The notes: generated by a model not told the origin, from the sequence alone. A stretch of 64,000 nt of DNA from Methylocystis sp. IM3 (GCF_038070105.1 NZ_JBBPBZ010000002.1:3020501-3084500), one strand, 5' to 3'. Counted from the first letter of the stretch, positions 51,717 to 60,665 are shown. Numbers and translations: made by a program.

Positions 51717-51905
51717 TCAGATCGCCCGATTGGCGACGGCGCCGCCGAGTCTAACCACCGTGATCGCATAAAACAGCACGGCAAGCAGCGCCACGGTGAC
51801 GCCGATGGCGATGTTGCGCGCCCGCCGGCTGCGCTCCTGCTCCGGCGTGAGAACGACGCCATCATCGACGCGCTCAGTTCTCCTCTCCTGCGACTCTCTG
51901 CTCAT
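51717..51905 (-). CDS. Small CoxF-like membrane protein of the cox operon
   Basis: A 62-residue protein: a charged N-terminal half (SQERRTERVDDGVVLTPEQERSRRARNIAIG) and one membrane helix (VTVALLAVLFYAITVVRLG). Its place between ctaB and ctaG, the single helix and the LTPEQ..RRxRN motif match the small CoxF-type protein of alphaproteobacterial oxidase operons, thought to assist assembly. It starts 21 bases after the ctaB stop and ends 2 bases before ctaG. Confidence 0.85.
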   Translation of the reverse strand: MSRESQERRTERVDDGVVLTPEQERSRRARNIAIGVTVALLAVLFYAITVVRLGGAVANRAI

Positions 51906-51926
51906 GTCTTCTTCCTTTTGCGACGC

Positions 51927-52859
51927 TCAGACGTATCCGGCGATATGCGCCGCGCGCTCGGCGACGAGAATGAGGAACAGCATGAAGAGATAGGAAATCG
52001 AGAACAGGAACAGCCGCAGCGACGCGCGCCGCGCCGCGTCTCCCTCGCGCCGGCGATAGACCTGCACGGCGAGCCAGACGAGATAAAGGCCGGAAACGAC
52101 CGAAACGACGCCATAGACGGCGGTCGCGAAGCCCATCAGCCAGGGCAGGACGCCGAGCGGTGCGAGCAGCAGGGAATAGACGAGGATCTCGAGCCGCGTG
52201 CGGTCCGCGCCATGCACATTGGGCATCATCGGCACGCCCGCGCGACCATAGTCGTCATGCTTGATGAGCGCGAGCGCCCAGAAATGCGGCGGGGTCCAGA
52301 CGAAGATGATGGCGAACAGCACGAGGCTCGCAAGCGACAGGTCCCCGGTCGCCGCGGCGTAGCCGACCATCGGCGGCAGCGCGCCCGCGGCGCCGCCGAT
52401 GACGATGTTCTGCGGCGTCGAACGCTTCAGCCACATCGTGTAGATGACGACATAGAAGAAGATGGTGAAGGCGAGGAGCGCGGCCGCAAGCCAGTTGGTG
52501 GCGAAGCCGAGCGTGAATACGGAAAGCAGCGCCAGCACGAGACCAAAGGCCAGCGCCGAGTCGGCCTCCAGGCGGCCCGATGGAATCGGACGCTGTTGCG
52601 TGCGGGTCATCACCGCGTCGATGTCCGCGTCGAACCACATGTTGAGCGCGCCCGAAGCCCCTGCCCCGACGGCGATGGCGAGCAGCGCCGTAAAGGCGAT
52701 GAGCGGATGCGGCGGCGTCGGCGCAAGCATGAGGCCCGCGAGCGCGGTCAGCACGACGAGCGACATGACGCGCGGCTTGAGGAGCCGGAAATAGTCCGAC
52801 GGCGCGGCAACGGGAATGCGCGGGCTCTGGCCGTCGTCGAGATAGGATGCGTCGCTCAT
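51927..52859 (-). CDS. ctaB: Protoheme IX farnesyltransferase (heme O synthase)
   Basis: Attaches a farnesyl group to heme b, making heme O for the oxidase. The 310-residue UbiA-family membrane protein has about nine helices, [18 protein letters not shown] at the start and the first prenyl-diphosphate motif [19 protein letters not shown]. The second polar loop is [28 protein letters not shown]. The ATG at 52859 is preferred; the upstream 56 codons are an out-of-context extension into the ctaD gap. It lies between ctaD and the CoxF-like gene. Confidence 0.96.
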   Translation of the reverse strand: MSDASYLDDGQSPRIPVAAPSDYFRLLKPRVMSLVVLTALAGLMLAPTPPHPLIAFTALLAIAVGAGASGALNMWFDADIDAVMTRTQQRPIPSGRLEADSALAFGLVLALLSVFTLGFATNWLAAALLAFTIFFYVVIYTMWLKRSTPQNIVIGGAAGALPPMVGYAAATGDLSLASLVLFAIIFVWTPPHFWALALIKHDDYGRAGVPMMPNVHGADRTRLEILVYSLLLAPLGVLPWLMGFATAVYGVVSVVSGLYLVWLAVQVYRRREGDAARRASLRLFLFSISYLFMLFLILVAERAAHIAGYV

Positions 52860-52951
52860 CGCCGTCGCTCTTTGAAACTGACAGGAACGAGAAAGGCCGC
52901 GATCGTCTCGCGGCAGCCGGCGCAGGCGGACCCGCGCCGGCTGGCGTCGTC

Positions 52952-54613
52952 TTACTGGTGGCCGGGGCCGGAAATCCGCGGCAGCACCTCGAACTGATGG
53001 AAGGGCGGCGGCGAAGGCAGCGTCCATTCCAGCGTCGTGGCGCCCGGACCCCAGGGATTGGCGCCCGCCTCACGCTTCCTCATGAAGGCCTCGATAACCG
53101 TATAGAAGAAGACCAGCATGCTGATCGCGCCAATGAATGCGCCGATCGACGAGACATAGTTCCAGAGCGCGAAGGCGTCCGGATAGTCGATATAGCGGCG
53201 CGGCATGCCGGCGAGGCCGAGGAAGTGCTGCGGGAAGAAGGTGAGGTTGATGCCGATGAAGAACACGATGAAGTGCAGCTTCGACAGGGTCTCGTTGTAG
53301 AGGTAGCCCGTCATCTTCGGGAACCAGTAGTAGAAGCCCGCGAAGACGGCGAAGACGGCGCCGAGCGACATCGTGTAGTGGAAATGCGCCACCACGAAAT
53401 AGGTCTCGTGGAGCTGACGGTCGGCGCTGGCGTTCGCCAGCACGACGCCCGTGACGCCGCCCATGACGAAGACGAAGATGAAGCCGATCGCCCAGATCAT
53501 CGGCGCGCGGAAGCTGATCGAGCCGCCCCACATCGTCGCGATCCAGGAGAACACCTTGATGCCGGTCGGCACCGCGATGACCATGGTGGCGAAGACGAAG
53601 TAGCGCTGCGCGTTCAGCGACAGGCCGACCGTATACATGTGGTGCGCCCACACGATGCAGCCCAGGAAGCCGATGGCGACCATGGCGTAGGCCATGCCCA
53701 GATAGCCGAAGACCGGCTTCTTCGAGAAGGTCGACACGATGTGGCTGATGAGGCCGAAGGCCGGCAGGATCAGCACATAGACTTCCGGATGGCCGAAGAA
53801 CCAGAACAGATGCTGGAACAGCAGCGGGTCGCCGCCGCCGGCCGGATCATAGAACATGGTGCCGAAATTACGGTCGGTCAGCAGCATGGTGATGGCGCCG
53901 GCGAGGACCGGGAGCGTCAGCACGAGCAGGAAGGCCGTGACCAGCATGGCCCAGGCGAAGAGCGGCATCTTGTGCAGCGTCATGCCCGGCGCGCGCATGT
54001 TGAAGATCGTGGTGATGAAGTTGATCGAGCCCAGGATCGACGACGCGCCGGCGAGATGCAGCGAGAGAATGACGAAGTCCATCGCCGGACCGGGATGGCC
54101 GATGTTGGACGAGAGCGGCGGATAGAAGACCCAGCCGCCGCCGAAGCCCATCATGCCCGGCGCGCCCTCGACGAACATCGACATGACCAGAAGGATCAGC
54201 GAAACGGCGAGGAACCAGAACGAAATATTGTTGAGGCGCGGGAAGGCCATGTCCGGCGCGCCAATCATGATCGGCACGAACCAGTTGGCGAATCCGCCCA
54301 TCAGGGCCGGCATGACCAGGAAGAAGATCATCAGCACGCCATGGGCGGTGATGAAGACATTGTAGAGGTTCTTGGCGGCGTCCACGCCCATCGACGGATC
54401 GGCATGGTTGATGAGCGCCGCAAGCCCCGGAAACACGCCGATGCCAGGATACATCAGCTCGGCGCGGATCGCGACCGACATCAGCGAGCCGACCACGCCG
54501 CCGATGACGGCGAGGATCAGATAAAGCGTGCCGATGTCCTTGTGGTTCGTTGAGAAGAGAAAGCGGCGCAGGCCTCTCGGATGGTCATGCGCTCCGGCAG
54601 TCGAACTCGCCAT
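52952..54613 (-). CDS. ctaD: Cytochrome c oxidase subunit I
   Basis: The catalytic subunit of aa3 oxidase, holding heme a and the heme a3-CuB centre. The 553-residue protein has twelve helices. It shows [13 protein letters not shown] at the start, the CuB region [16 protein letters not shown] (His and the cross-linked Tyr of the K channel), WAHHMYTVG (two CuB His), and [12 protein letters not shown] (heme a and a3 His). The [16 protein letters not shown] part carries the D-channel Asn residues. It follows ctaC by 39 bases on the same strand. Confidence 0.98.
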   Translation of the reverse strand: MASSTAGAHDHPRGLRRFLFSTNHKDIGTLYLILAVIGGVVGSLMSVAIRAELMYPGIGVFPGLAALINHADPSMGVDAAKNLYNVFITAHGVLMIFFLVMPALMGGFANWFVPIMIGAPDMAFPRLNNISFWFLAVSLILLVMSMFVEGAPGMMGFGGGWVFYPPLSSNIGHPGPAMDFVILSLHLAGASSILGSINFITTIFNMRAPGMTLHKMPLFAWAMLVTAFLLVLTLPVLAGAITMLLTDRNFGTMFYDPAGGGDPLLFQHLFWFFGHPEVYVLILPAFGLISHIVSTFSKKPVFGYLGMAYAMVAIGFLGCIVWAHHMYTVGLSLNAQRYFVFATMVIAVPTGIKVFSWIATMWGGSISFRAPMIWAIGFIFVFVMGGVTGVVLANASADRQLHETYFVVAHFHYTMSLGAVFAVFAGFYYWFPKMTGYLYNETLSKLHFIVFFIGINLTFFPQHFLGLAGMPRRYIDYPDAFALWNYVSSIGAFIGAISMLVFFYTVIEAFMRKREAGANPWGPGATTLEWTLPSPPPFHQFEVLPRISGPGHQ

Positions 54614-54652
54614 CGTTTTGTCCTCGATGTCTTATGTTGTCTTGCGTCCAGT

Positions 54653-55522
54653 TCAGCGAGCCGGCTCGCTCGAAGCGAGGCGCGTCCGCGATTCGGCGGC
54701 GGAAAACTTCTTTTTCGACTCGGCGAGCCACTCGTCGTATTTCTCGCGGCTCACGACCCGGATGGCCATCGGCATGAAGGCGTGGTCCTTCCCGCAGATC
54801 TTCGAGCACTGGCCGTAATAGACGCCTTCCTTCTCCGCCCGGAACCAGGTCTCGTTCAGACGGCCCGGCACCGCGTCCATGCGGACGCCGAACGCCGGAA
54901 TGACGAAGGAGTGAATAACGTCCGCCGCCGTGATCTGGAGCTTCACCACCTCATTGACAGGCACATAGGCCTCGTTATCGACGGCGAGAAGCCTCGGCTC
55001 GCCTTCCTTGAGCTCATTCTCGGGCTTCATGAGCTGGTCGAAACCGAAGCCGCCGCCCTGGTCCTCGGGATATTTATAGGACCAGTACCACTGATTGCCC
55101 GTCACCTTGATGGTGATCTTCGACTCCGGGATCTCGACCTGATGGGCGAGGATGCGGAACGAGGGAATCGCGATGACAACCAGAATCAGGATCGGAACGA
55201 GCGTCCAGACAATCTCGAGACCCGTATGATGGGTCAGCTTGGAGGGCACGGGGTTGGCCTGCTCGTTGTACCTCCAGGAGACATAGAGCAGCAGGCCCAG
55301 GACCGACAGGGCGATGAAGGTGATGATCGGCAGAAGGATGCCGTTGTAGAAGAACTGCGTCTCGCGGCCGATGTCCGTCACCGTCGCCGGCAGGCCGATG
55401 CCGCCCGGAGTCGGCTGTCCCTCGGCCTGAGCATAGGCAAAGCCAGCGAAGAGGAGGACCGGAAGCGCGGCAGCCGCCGCAAGCGCCCCGACAGAAAGGA
55501 AGTTTCGATTGCCCGTGGACAT
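54653..55522 (-). CDS. ctaC: Cytochrome c oxidase subunit II
   Basis: Receives electrons from cytochrome c through the CuA centre. The 289-residue protein has a signal peptide (MSTGNRNFLSVGALAAAAALPVLLFAGFAYA), two membrane helices (about 62-85 and 104-124), and a periplasmic cupredoxin domain. It shows VTGNQWYWSYKYPED, ADVIHSFVIPAFGVRMDAVPGR and the CuA ligands YYGQCSKICGKDHAFMPM (two Cys, His, Met). I chose the ATG at 55522, which has AAAGG upstream; an in-frame ATG at 55555 has no site. No cytochrome c domain is attached. First gene of the operon. Confidence 0.97.
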   Translation of the reverse strand: MSTGNRNFLSVGALAAAAALPVLLFAGFAYAQAEGQPTPGGIGLPATVTDIGRETQFFYNGILLPIITFIALSVLGLLLYVSWRYNEQANPVPSKLTHHTGLEIVWTLVPILILVVIAIPSFRILAHQVEIPESKITIKVTGNQWYWSYKYPEDQGGGFGFDQLMKPENELKEGEPRLLAVDNEAYVPVNEVVKLQITAADVIHSFVIPAFGVRMDAVPGRLNETWFRAEKEGVYYGQCSKICGKDHAFMPMAIRVVSREKYDEWLAESKKKFSAAESRTRLASSEPAR

Positions 55523-55855
55523 GCAGGTCGCCTTTCGCACCTTTTCGTCAGACATTGTCATTTTTTTCATGCAAATTTCGGGCGCGCCTCGCCCGAGGCA
55601 GGCTTCGCCCGTTCCGGCCCGGTTCAACCACAAACGCAACTCCTGCGCAATTGCTGCGTCGCCATAATCCGGCTGACAAATGGTCGCGCCGGAGAGGCTG
55701 GGGCAAGGTCCCGGCGAGGCAAGGAGCCGCTGCGGGATGCGGCTTGACAGCGCGGGTCCATTTGCTAGGCAAAGCGGCCCGCCCCGCGACGGCGCGGCGG
55801 CCGCGAAGCGGCCGTTTTTCCGCACATAATCGGCGCCTCTGCTTCTGGAGAGACC
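55523..55855. promoter_or_regulatory. Divergent control region between ctaC and the ialB gene
   Basis: 333 bases without a gene. It should hold the ctaC promoter (leftward) and the ialB promoter (rightward). On the minus side I see a GCCTC-GCCC-GAGGC hairpin (55586-55599) in the ctaC leader, but no clean -35/-10 pair. The rightward side is described separately (55744-55819). Confidence 0.5.
55744..55819 (+). promoter_or_regulatory. Candidate ialB promoter and terminator-like leader hairpin
   Basis: TTGACA (55744-55749), 16 bases, then TAGGCA (55766-55771) could be a promoter. Downstream, CGGCCGC-GAA-GCGGCCG (55798-55814) followed by five T's looks like an intrinsic terminator, yet it stands 36 bases ahead of the ialB ATG with no rightward gene before it. 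An attenuator or a terminator of a short leader RNA is possible. Confidence 0.4.
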
Positions 55856-56386
55856 ATGAATCCTTTTCGCGCCGCGATTTGCTCCAATCCCTTGCGACAT
55901 CTCGTCGCGGGCGTTGCCGGCGTCGTGATGACAACTGCCGCGAGCGCCGCTTTGGCCCAGGGCGTGGTCAAGTCCAAATATGGCGACTGGGAGATTCGCT
56001 GCGAGACGCCGGCAGGCGCCTCCGCCGAGCAATGCGCGCTCATTCAGAGCGTCGTCGCCGAGGACAAGAACAACGTCAATCTGGTGGTGATCGTGCTCAA
56101 GACCAGCGACGGCAAGAGCCGCCTGCTGCGTGTCATTGCGCCGCTCGGCGTGCTGTTGCCGAATGGCCTCGGCCTGAAAATCGACCAGACGGACATCGGC
56201 CTCGCCGGCTTCGTCAAATGTCTGCCGACCGGCTGTGTGGCGGAAGTGACGATGGACGACAAGCTGATCGACCATCTGAAGAACGGCAAGATGGCCACCT
56301 TCATCATTCATCAGGTTCCCGAGGAGGGAATTGGCCTCCCTCTGAGTCTGCAGGGATTCAAGGAAGGTTTTGCGAAGCTGCCGTGA
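55856..56386 (+). CDS. Invasion-associated locus B (IalB) family exported protein
   Basis: A 176-residue protein with a signal peptide (cleavage near ALAQG, about residue 35). The IalB domain follows: VKSKYGDWEIRCETPAG, EQCALIQSVVAEDKNNVNLVVIVLK, LRVIAPLGVLLPNGLGLKID and FVKCLPTGCVAEVTMDDKLIDHLKNG, with four Cys that can form two disulphides. IalB proteins are widespread in non-pathogenic relatives, where their role is unknown, so no virulence is implied. It is followed after 34 bases by another exported protein on the same strand. Confidence 0.9.
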   Translation: MNPFRAAICSNPLRHLVAGVAGVVMTTAASAALAQGVVKSKYGDWEIRCETPAGASAEQCALIQSVVAEDKNNVNLVVIVLKTSDGKSRLLRVIAPLGVLLPNGLGLKIDQTDIGLAGFVKCLPTGCVAEVTMDDKLIDHLKNGKMATFIIHQVPEEGIGLPLSLQGFKEGFAKLP

Positions 56387-56420
56387 TCGGCGGCGGTCTT
56401 CGAGAGGAGCGCGCAAGCGG

Positions 56421-57017
56421 ATGAACAAGGGTTTTGCTGGACTGGCGGCGCTCGCCCTGCTGGCGGCGCCAGGCGTCGAGACGGCCGTCGCCTTCGATTT
56501 TCCCAAGCTCGGCATGCCGGAAATGCTCGGCGGCAAGAAGGACGCGCCGCAGACGCCCGGCGCCACGGCGGATTGTCCGGTGATCGTGGCGGAAGACGGC
56601 GCGCAGATGTTGCGAACGCCTCCCGGCGTCGAGGCCGCGAGCGTGCATCATCAGGTGTCGATCAAGGACATTGCCCGGGAATGCGTCGTCAATGGCGATC
56701 AGATCGTGATCCGGGTCGGCGTCGAGGGCGACGCCATGCTCGGCCCGGCCGGCGCCCCTGGCGCTTATGGTGGAACCATTCGCGTGGCGCTGCGCCGGAC
56801 CAAGGACGATTCGATCGTCTCCACGAAGAATTATCGCGTAAACGCCTCGATCCCGGCCGGCGGCGCCCGCGCCGATTTCCGGCTGCTCGCCGATCCGCTG
56901 ACCGTGCCCGCCAATGGCAAGGCGCAGGAGGAATATGAGATCCTCGTCGGGTTCACCGGCGGCGCGGCCGATGCGGAAGAGAAGCCCGCGGCCAGACGCA
57001 AAAAAGGCCGGCGCTGA
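56421..57017 (+). CDS. Exported protein of unknown function
   Basis: A 198-residue protein with a signal peptide (MNKGFAGLAALALLAAPGVETAVAF). A short Gly/Lys/Pro linker (MPEMLGGKKDAPQTPGA) follows, and then a beta-rich domain of about 120 residues with two Cys (ADCPVIV and ARECVVNGDQIVIRVGVEGDAMLGPAGAPGAYGGTIRVALRR). The tail is basic (PAARRKKGRR). GAGAGGAG precedes the ATG at 56421. Resembles hypothetical exported proteins of this order, but I cannot name a family. It probably shares a transcript with the IalB gene. Confidence 0.75.
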   Translation: MNKGFAGLAALALLAAPGVETAVAFDFPKLGMPEMLGGKKDAPQTPGATADCPVIVAEDGAQMLRTPPGVEAASVHHQVSIKDIARECVVNGDQIVIRVGVEGDAMLGPAGAPGAYGGTIRVALRRTKDDSIVSTKNYRVNASIPAGGARADFRLLADPLTVPANGKAQEEYEILVGFTGGAADAEEKPAARRKKGRR

Positions 57018-57028
57018 CGCCGGCCTTT
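57003..57028. terminator. Bidirectional terminator between the exported protein and atpF
   Basis: AAAGGCCGGCG-CTGA-CGCCGGCCTTT is a perfect 11-bp stem ending in A3/T3 on the two strands. It includes the last codons and stop of the exported-protein gene and lies 28 bases past the atpF stop, so it can serve both convergent genes. Confidence 0.75.
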
Positions 57029-57055
57029 CCAAATTCTTCCTAAAGATCAACCGTT

Positions 57056-57553
57056 TCAGGTCGAGACGTAGCGCGCGCGTTCGGCGAGCGATTTGACCTC
57101 GTTGATCCCGGCCGTCACGAAGTCCTTGCCCGGCGCGCCCTTTGCGAGAACGCGTTCGGCGACCTTCACGGCCGCGTCGGCGGCGGCGGCGCGCACCTCG
57201 GCGGCGGCCTGGGCCTCGGCCTGAGCGATTTTCTGCTCCACCTGCTTGACGCTGCGGACCATGAACTCGTCGAGACGGCGCTTGCCCTCGGCGGCGATCA
57301 GCTCGGCCTCTTCCTTCGCCTGGGCGACGATGGCGCGGGCCTCGGCCTCCGCCTCTTCGCGCTTCTTCTCAAAGGACGCGAGGAGCGATTCGGCTTCGGC
57401 GCGCAGGCGCTCCGCCTCGGCGAGCTCGCCCTTGATGCGATGGATGCGCGCGTCGATCAGCGCGGCGAATTTGGAATGGGCGCCGACCCACAGCAGCACG
57501 AGCACGAAGATCGTGAAGCCGACGGCGACGTAGAATTCCGCGTCGAAATGCAT
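57056..57553 (-). CDS. atpF: ATP synthase F0 subunit b
   Basis: The peripheral-stalk subunit that anchors F1 to F0. The 165-residue protein has one N-terminal membrane helix (EFYVAVGFTIFVLVLLWVGA, about 5-25) and a long charged coiled coil rich in Ala/Glu/Lys (EAERLRAEAESLLASFEKK onward). Last gene of the leftward F0 operon, 13 bases after the b' gene. The F1 genes (atpHAGDC) are not in the window, as usual for this group where F0 and F1 operons are split. Confidence 0.94.
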   Translation of the reverse strand: MHFDAEFYVAVGFTIFVLVLLWVGAHSKFAALIDARIHRIKGELAEAERLRAEAESLLASFEKKREEAEAEARAIVAQAKEEAELIAAEGKRRLDEFMVRSVKQVEQKIAQAEAQAAAEVRAAAADAAVKVAERVLAKGAPGKDFVTAGINEVKSLAERARYVST

Positions 57554-57566
57554 GGAATGCGTCTCC

Positions 57567-58190
57567 TCAGTTCTTCACGGACTGATATTCGGCCGCGAGC
57601 CGGGCGCGATCGGCGGGGGCGCCGGTCAATTTCTCGACGATCGAGGCGGCGGCGTCGAGGGCGATCTGCTCGACATTGCCGAGCGCCGCGCTCTTGGCCG
57701 CGCCGATGCGCTCCTCCGCCGCGCGGATCTTCTCGGCGGCGTCGCTCTCGGCGCGCGTGCGCTGCGCGGCCGCCTCGGCGGCGATCTTCTGCTGGGCCTC
57801 GCGGCCGATCGCCTGAGCCTCCTCGCGGCGGCGGCGAAGGTTTTCGTCATTCGCCTGCGCGGCGGCCTGGGCCTTCGACTGCATGTCGCGCGAGGCGTCG
57901 AGGTCGGCGGCGATCTTGGATTCGCGGTTCTCGATGATGCCGCCAACGCGCGGCAGCGCGATGCGCGACATCAGCACGTAGAGAAAGCCGAAGATCAGCA
58001 TCAGCCAGACGAGCTGAGGCGCGAAATTCTCGGTCTGGAAAGGCGGGAAGCCGCCTTCGTGATGGGCTTCGCCACCCGGCGCGCCCACGGATTCGTGGGT
58101 CCCTTGAGCTTCGAGGGTCCCTTGGGTTTCATGGGTCCCTTGGGTTTCCTGCTCGGCCTCGGCGGCGTGGGCGGAAGAGATGATCGCCAT
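57567..58190 (-). CDS. ATP synthase F0 subunit b'
   Basis: The second, diverged stalk subunit typical of alphaproteobacteria and phototrophs. The 207-residue protein has a membrane helix at about 57-76 (LVWLMLIFGFLYVLMSRIALP) followed by a long coiled coil (ENRESKIAADLDASRDMQSK onward). Unusually, the N-terminal 50 residues carry a Thr/Gln/Glu-rich stretch with the repeated unit (T/E)xQGT, encoded by three 18-base tandem repeats. It is about 20-40 residues longer than common b' proteins for that reason. It lies between atpE and atpF; the 120-base gap from atpE is larger than the others. Confidence 0.92.
   Translation of the reverse strand: MAIISSAHAAEAEQETQGTHETQGTLEAQGTHESVGAPGGEAHHEGGFPPFQTENFAPQLVWLMLIFGFLYVLMSRIALPRVGGIIENRESKIAADLDASRDMQSKAQAAAQANDENLRRRREEAQAIGREAQQKIAAEAAAQRTRAESDAAEKIRAAEERIGAAKSAALGNVEQIALDAAASIVEKLTGAPADRARLAAEYQSVKN
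58097..58150 (-). repeat. Three tandem 18-base repeats in the b' gene
   Basis: Plus-strand units GGGTCCCTTGAGCTTCGA, GGGTCCCTTGGGTTTCAT and GGGTCCCTTGGGTTTCCT abut exactly (58097-58114, 58115-58132, 58133-58150). They encode the QGTHETQGTLEAQGT-type region. The unit is a multiple of three, so copy number can vary without a frameshift. Confidence 0.85.
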
Positions 58191-58310
58191 GGAGATGATC
58201 CAGAGTCTTCGACGCGGCGCGGATGGAACGCGGGGCGCGCCTCTGCGAGGGGCGTACGGGCTGCGAGGCGCGCCATGTGCGCGCGCCCCGCGAGATCAGG
58301 AGAAAGCTCT

Positions 58311-58535
58311 TTAGGCCTTCAGATACAGAAGCAGCGCGATGACGAAGGCGAAGATGCCCAAGCCTTCGGCGAGCGCCGCGCCGATGATCGCGTTGGTGAA
58401 CTGGGAGGCGGCGGCCGTCGGATTGCGCAGCGCGCCATTGACGAAGTTGCCGAAGATGAGGCCGACGCCGATCGCCGCAGCGCCGGTGCCGATCGCGGCG
58501 AGACCCGCGCCAACCAGTTGCATCTCAGTAGCCAT
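58311..58535 (-). CDS. atpE: ATP synthase F0 subunit c
   Basis: The rotor-ring subunit. The 74-residue hairpin of two membrane helices has the Gly-rich first helix (VGAGLAAIGTGAAAIGVGLIFG), the polar loop ALRNPTA and the proton-carrying Glu57 in AALAEGLGIFAF. That Glu has the proton-type context: no polar residues of the sodium-binding kind are seen around it. It lies between atpB and b' on the same strand. Confidence 0.97.
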   Translation of the reverse strand: MATEMQLVGAGLAAIGTGAAAIGVGLIFGNFVNGALRNPTAAASQFTNAIIGAALAEGLGIFAFVIALLLYLKA

Positions 58536-58583
58536 AGACTTCTCCTGTTTTCCTTATGGGCGACTTTTATTGTTGGGTGTTTA

Positions 58584-59351
58584 TCAGTGGCCCGGATGAA
58601 TCGCGTCGTTGAGATAGACGCAAGTGAGGACGCTGAACACGAAGGCCTGCAGACAGGCGACGAGCAGTTCCAGCGCATAGAGCGCGACGATCGCGAGCAG
58701 CGGCACCGGCGCGAGCGCCGAATAGACGCCGCCGGCCGCGAGCAGCAGCACGACGAATCCGCCGAACACCGCGAGGGTCACGTGGCCCGCGAGAATGTTG
58801 GCGAACAGACGAATGGAGAGCGACACGGGGCGCGACAGGAAGGAGATGACCTCGATCGGCACGAGGATCACCAGCACCGGCAGCGGCACGCCATGCGGCA
58901 CGAAGAGATTGAGGAAGCCGAATCCGTGGCGGTAGAAGCCATAGGCCGTCACCAGCGTGATGACGAGCAGCGCGAAGGCGCCGGTCACCACGATCTGGCT
59001 CGTCACCGAATAGGTATAGGGGATGAGGCCGATCAGATTGGCGATCAGGATGAAGGAAAAGAGCGAGAAGACGAAGGGGAAGAACTTCATCCCCTCCTTG
59101 CCCGCGGTCTGGCGCACCGTATTGGCGACGAACTCGTAAAGCATTTCGGCGAGCGCCTGAAAGCGGCCCGGCACGATGGCCTTGCGCGAGGTCGCGAGGA
59201 CCATCAGCAGCACGACGCCCAGCGCGGCGACGAGCATGTAGAGCGAGGCGTTGGTGAAAGAGGTTTCGACGCCCGCGATCTGATGCGGGAAGTAGCGGTG
59301 CAGTTCGAACTGTTCAATCGGATTCGGCGCGGCCGCTGCTTCAGTGCTCAT
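58584..59351 (-). CDS. atpB: ATP synthase F0 subunit a
   Basis: The stator subunit holding the proton half-channels. The 255-residue protein has five to six membrane helices. It shows NPIEQFELHRYFP at the start, the key Arg in SLSIRLFANILAGHVTLAVFGG, and a last helix ALYALELLVACLQAFVFSVLTCVYLNDAIHPGH, the usual alphaproteobacterial ending. It follows atpI by 81 bases and precedes atpE by 48 bases. Confidence 0.97.
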   Translation of the reverse strand: MSTEAAAAPNPIEQFELHRYFPHQIAGVETSFTNASLYMLVAALGVVLLMVLATSRKAIVPGRFQALAEMLYEFVANTVRQTAGKEGMKFFPFVFSLFSFILIANLIGLIPYTYSVTSQIVVTGAFALLVITLVTAYGFYRHGFGFLNLFVPHGVPLPVLVILVPIEVISFLSRPVSLSIRLFANILAGHVTLAVFGGFVVLLLAAGGVYSALAPVPLLAIVALYALELLVACLQAFVFSVLTCVYLNDAIHPGH

Positions 59352-59432
59352 CGTTTCTGCCCGAGCGTCTCCGCCCGGCCCTCGATTGGTGGCGCGAAGG
59401 TCGCGCCTAGTGACTTTTCCTTTCGCGGCGGC

Positions 59433-59756
59433 TCAGTCCTTGGGCTTCGCCACGCGATAAATATTCCAAAAGCCAGCCGCTATGCCGAGACCGAGCAAGA
59501 CGATCATCAGCCAGGGCTTGGTGCCGAGCCATTCATCGGCCTTCCAGCCGAGAACCCCGCCCACCGCCACCGCGCCCACAAACTCGGAAAAAGCGTTGAG
59601 CCCGACGCTCAACGCCCGCGACAGGCCCTTTCTCTCGGGCGGCGGCGCCTCCTTGGCGAGTCGCTCCTCGTCGCGCTGTCGCAGCGCCGCGTTGAGCTTC
59701 TCGAGCCGCGCATTGAGCGCGTCCTGTTCGGCGTCCCGCTTGTCGTCTTCGGTCAT
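59433..59756 (-). CDS. atpI: ATP synthase protein I (AtpI-like)
   Basis: A 107-residue membrane protein heading the F0 operon. The N-terminal 50 residues are charged and helical (DKRDAEQDALNARLEKLNAALRQRDEERLAKE). Two membrane helices follow (SVGLNAFSEFVGAVAVGGVLGWK and PWLMIVLLGLGIAAGFWNIY). AtpI proteins help assemble the c-ring or supply Mg. The ATG at 59756 begins the charged part; 13 more codons upstream are possible but lack support. A clear promoter lies about 150 bases upstream. Confidence 0.88.
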   Translation of the reverse strand: MTEDDKRDAEQDALNARLEKLNAALRQRDEERLAKEAPPPERKGLSRALSVGLNAFSEFVGAVAVGGVLGWKADEWLGTKPWLMIVLLGLGIAAGFWNIYRVAKPKD

Positions 59757-60141
59757 CGGCTCTCTCCGTCGCGCTCGAATGGCTGGCGCGCGCAAAATTG
59801 AACGATGGCCGGGACGGCTTGGTTCGAGGGATGGTCCGGCTTTCGGGAGCGGCTGGAATCGAAAGATCCCGGCTTGCGGCCGGACCCTTTCGAGCCGCGC
59901 GCAACATATTGACGGGCCATTGTGAAGTCAAGGCGCGCCGCTTTTGCGCAAATCCACTGATTTCAAAGGAAAACATCCGCTTGCGACGATTTGCGCGGGT
60001 GAAAGTTTGTGCATTTGCGAAAGGCCCCGCGCCGAATCCGCGCGCCGCGCCGTCCGGACCTTCCGCGCCGCTGCGTTGTTAATCGGGATGGGGGCGGAAC
60101 GGCGGGCGTCCCCGCCGCGCGGCGGGGACAGGGAGGAGCCG
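59757..60141. other. Gene-free divergent region upstream of atpI and the DUF305 gene
   Basis: 385 bases with no gene that I can support. It contains the atpI promoter (59903-59931). On the rightward side a GC-rich stretch (60000-60130) carries the DUF305 ribosome site CAGGGAGGAGCCG but no recognisable -35/-10. Confidence 0.55.
59903..59931 (-). promoter_or_regulatory. Promoter of the atp F0 operon
   Basis: Minus-strand TTGACT (59931-59926), a 17-base spacer, then TATGTT (59908-59903): five of six and four of six matches to the sigma-70 consensus with ideal spacing. It leaves a leader of about 140 bases before atpI. The best promoter match I saw in the window. Confidence 0.65.
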
Positions 60142-60642
60142 ATGCCTTACGCGCGTTTCGCCGTCATGATCGCGGTCGCGACCATTCTGATATTCTGCGT
60201 GAGTTATCTCGACGTCTATCAGGCCGATCATCTCTGGTTCAGCGCCGGCCGCGTCTGGATGGCCGTCGCCGCCGGCGCCGCCGTTGCGGTGGTCGTCATT
60301 CTGTTTTCGCCGGACATTTACCGCAGCGGGCCGGCGAATTCCGTGATCGTCGCGGCGGCGGTCGCCGTCTTTGCCGCCGCAGCCTGGCTGGTGCGGACGC
60401 AGGACGGCGTCCACGAGGTCGAATTCATGCGCGCGATGATCCCGCACCACTCCGCCGCGATTCTGGTCGCGGAACGGGCGCATTTGCGTGACCCCCGCGT
60501 GCGCGAGCTGGCGCGGCGCATCGCCACGGACCAGACGCAGCAGATCGCGGAAATGAAGCAGCTCGTCGCCGAAATCGAGAAGTCGGGCGGCAAGCCGATC
60601 CCGCCGGCCCGGGACGGCCAGGCGAAGACGGCGAACCGCTGA
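60142..60642 (+). CDS. DUF305-domain membrane protein
   Basis: A 166-residue protein with three N-terminal hydrophobic helices (about 5-22, 34-53 and 64-80). A DUF305 domain follows (about 88-150): VEFMRAMIPHHSAAILVAERA, with the paired His and Met that may bind metal, and ARRIATDQTQQIAEMKQLV. DUF305 proteins are ferritin-like helical proteins, often in copper or metal-stress contexts; the function is not settled. CAGGGAGGAGCCG precedes the ATG at 60142. It converges with smc, 23 bases from its stop. Confidence 0.85.
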   Translation: MPYARFAVMIAVATILIFCVSYLDVYQADHLWFSAGRVWMAVAAGAAVAVVVILFSPDIYRSGPANSVIVAAAVAVFAAAAWLVRTQDGVHEVEFMRAMIPHHSAAILVAERAHLRDPRVRELARRIATDQTQQIAEMKQLVAEIEKSGGKPIPPARDGQAKTANR

Positions 60643-60665
60643 GCGTCGGGAACAGTCGCACGCGC

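Noticed and set aside
52847..54553. A 568-codon plus-strand frame opposite ctaD
   Set aside because: His/Asp/Glu/Arg-rich translation typical of the antisense of membrane-protein codons; ctaD is certain.
58097..58150. Regular direct repeats considered as a CRISPR array
   Set aside because: The units abut with no spacers, are only 18 bases and lie inside the b' coding frame.
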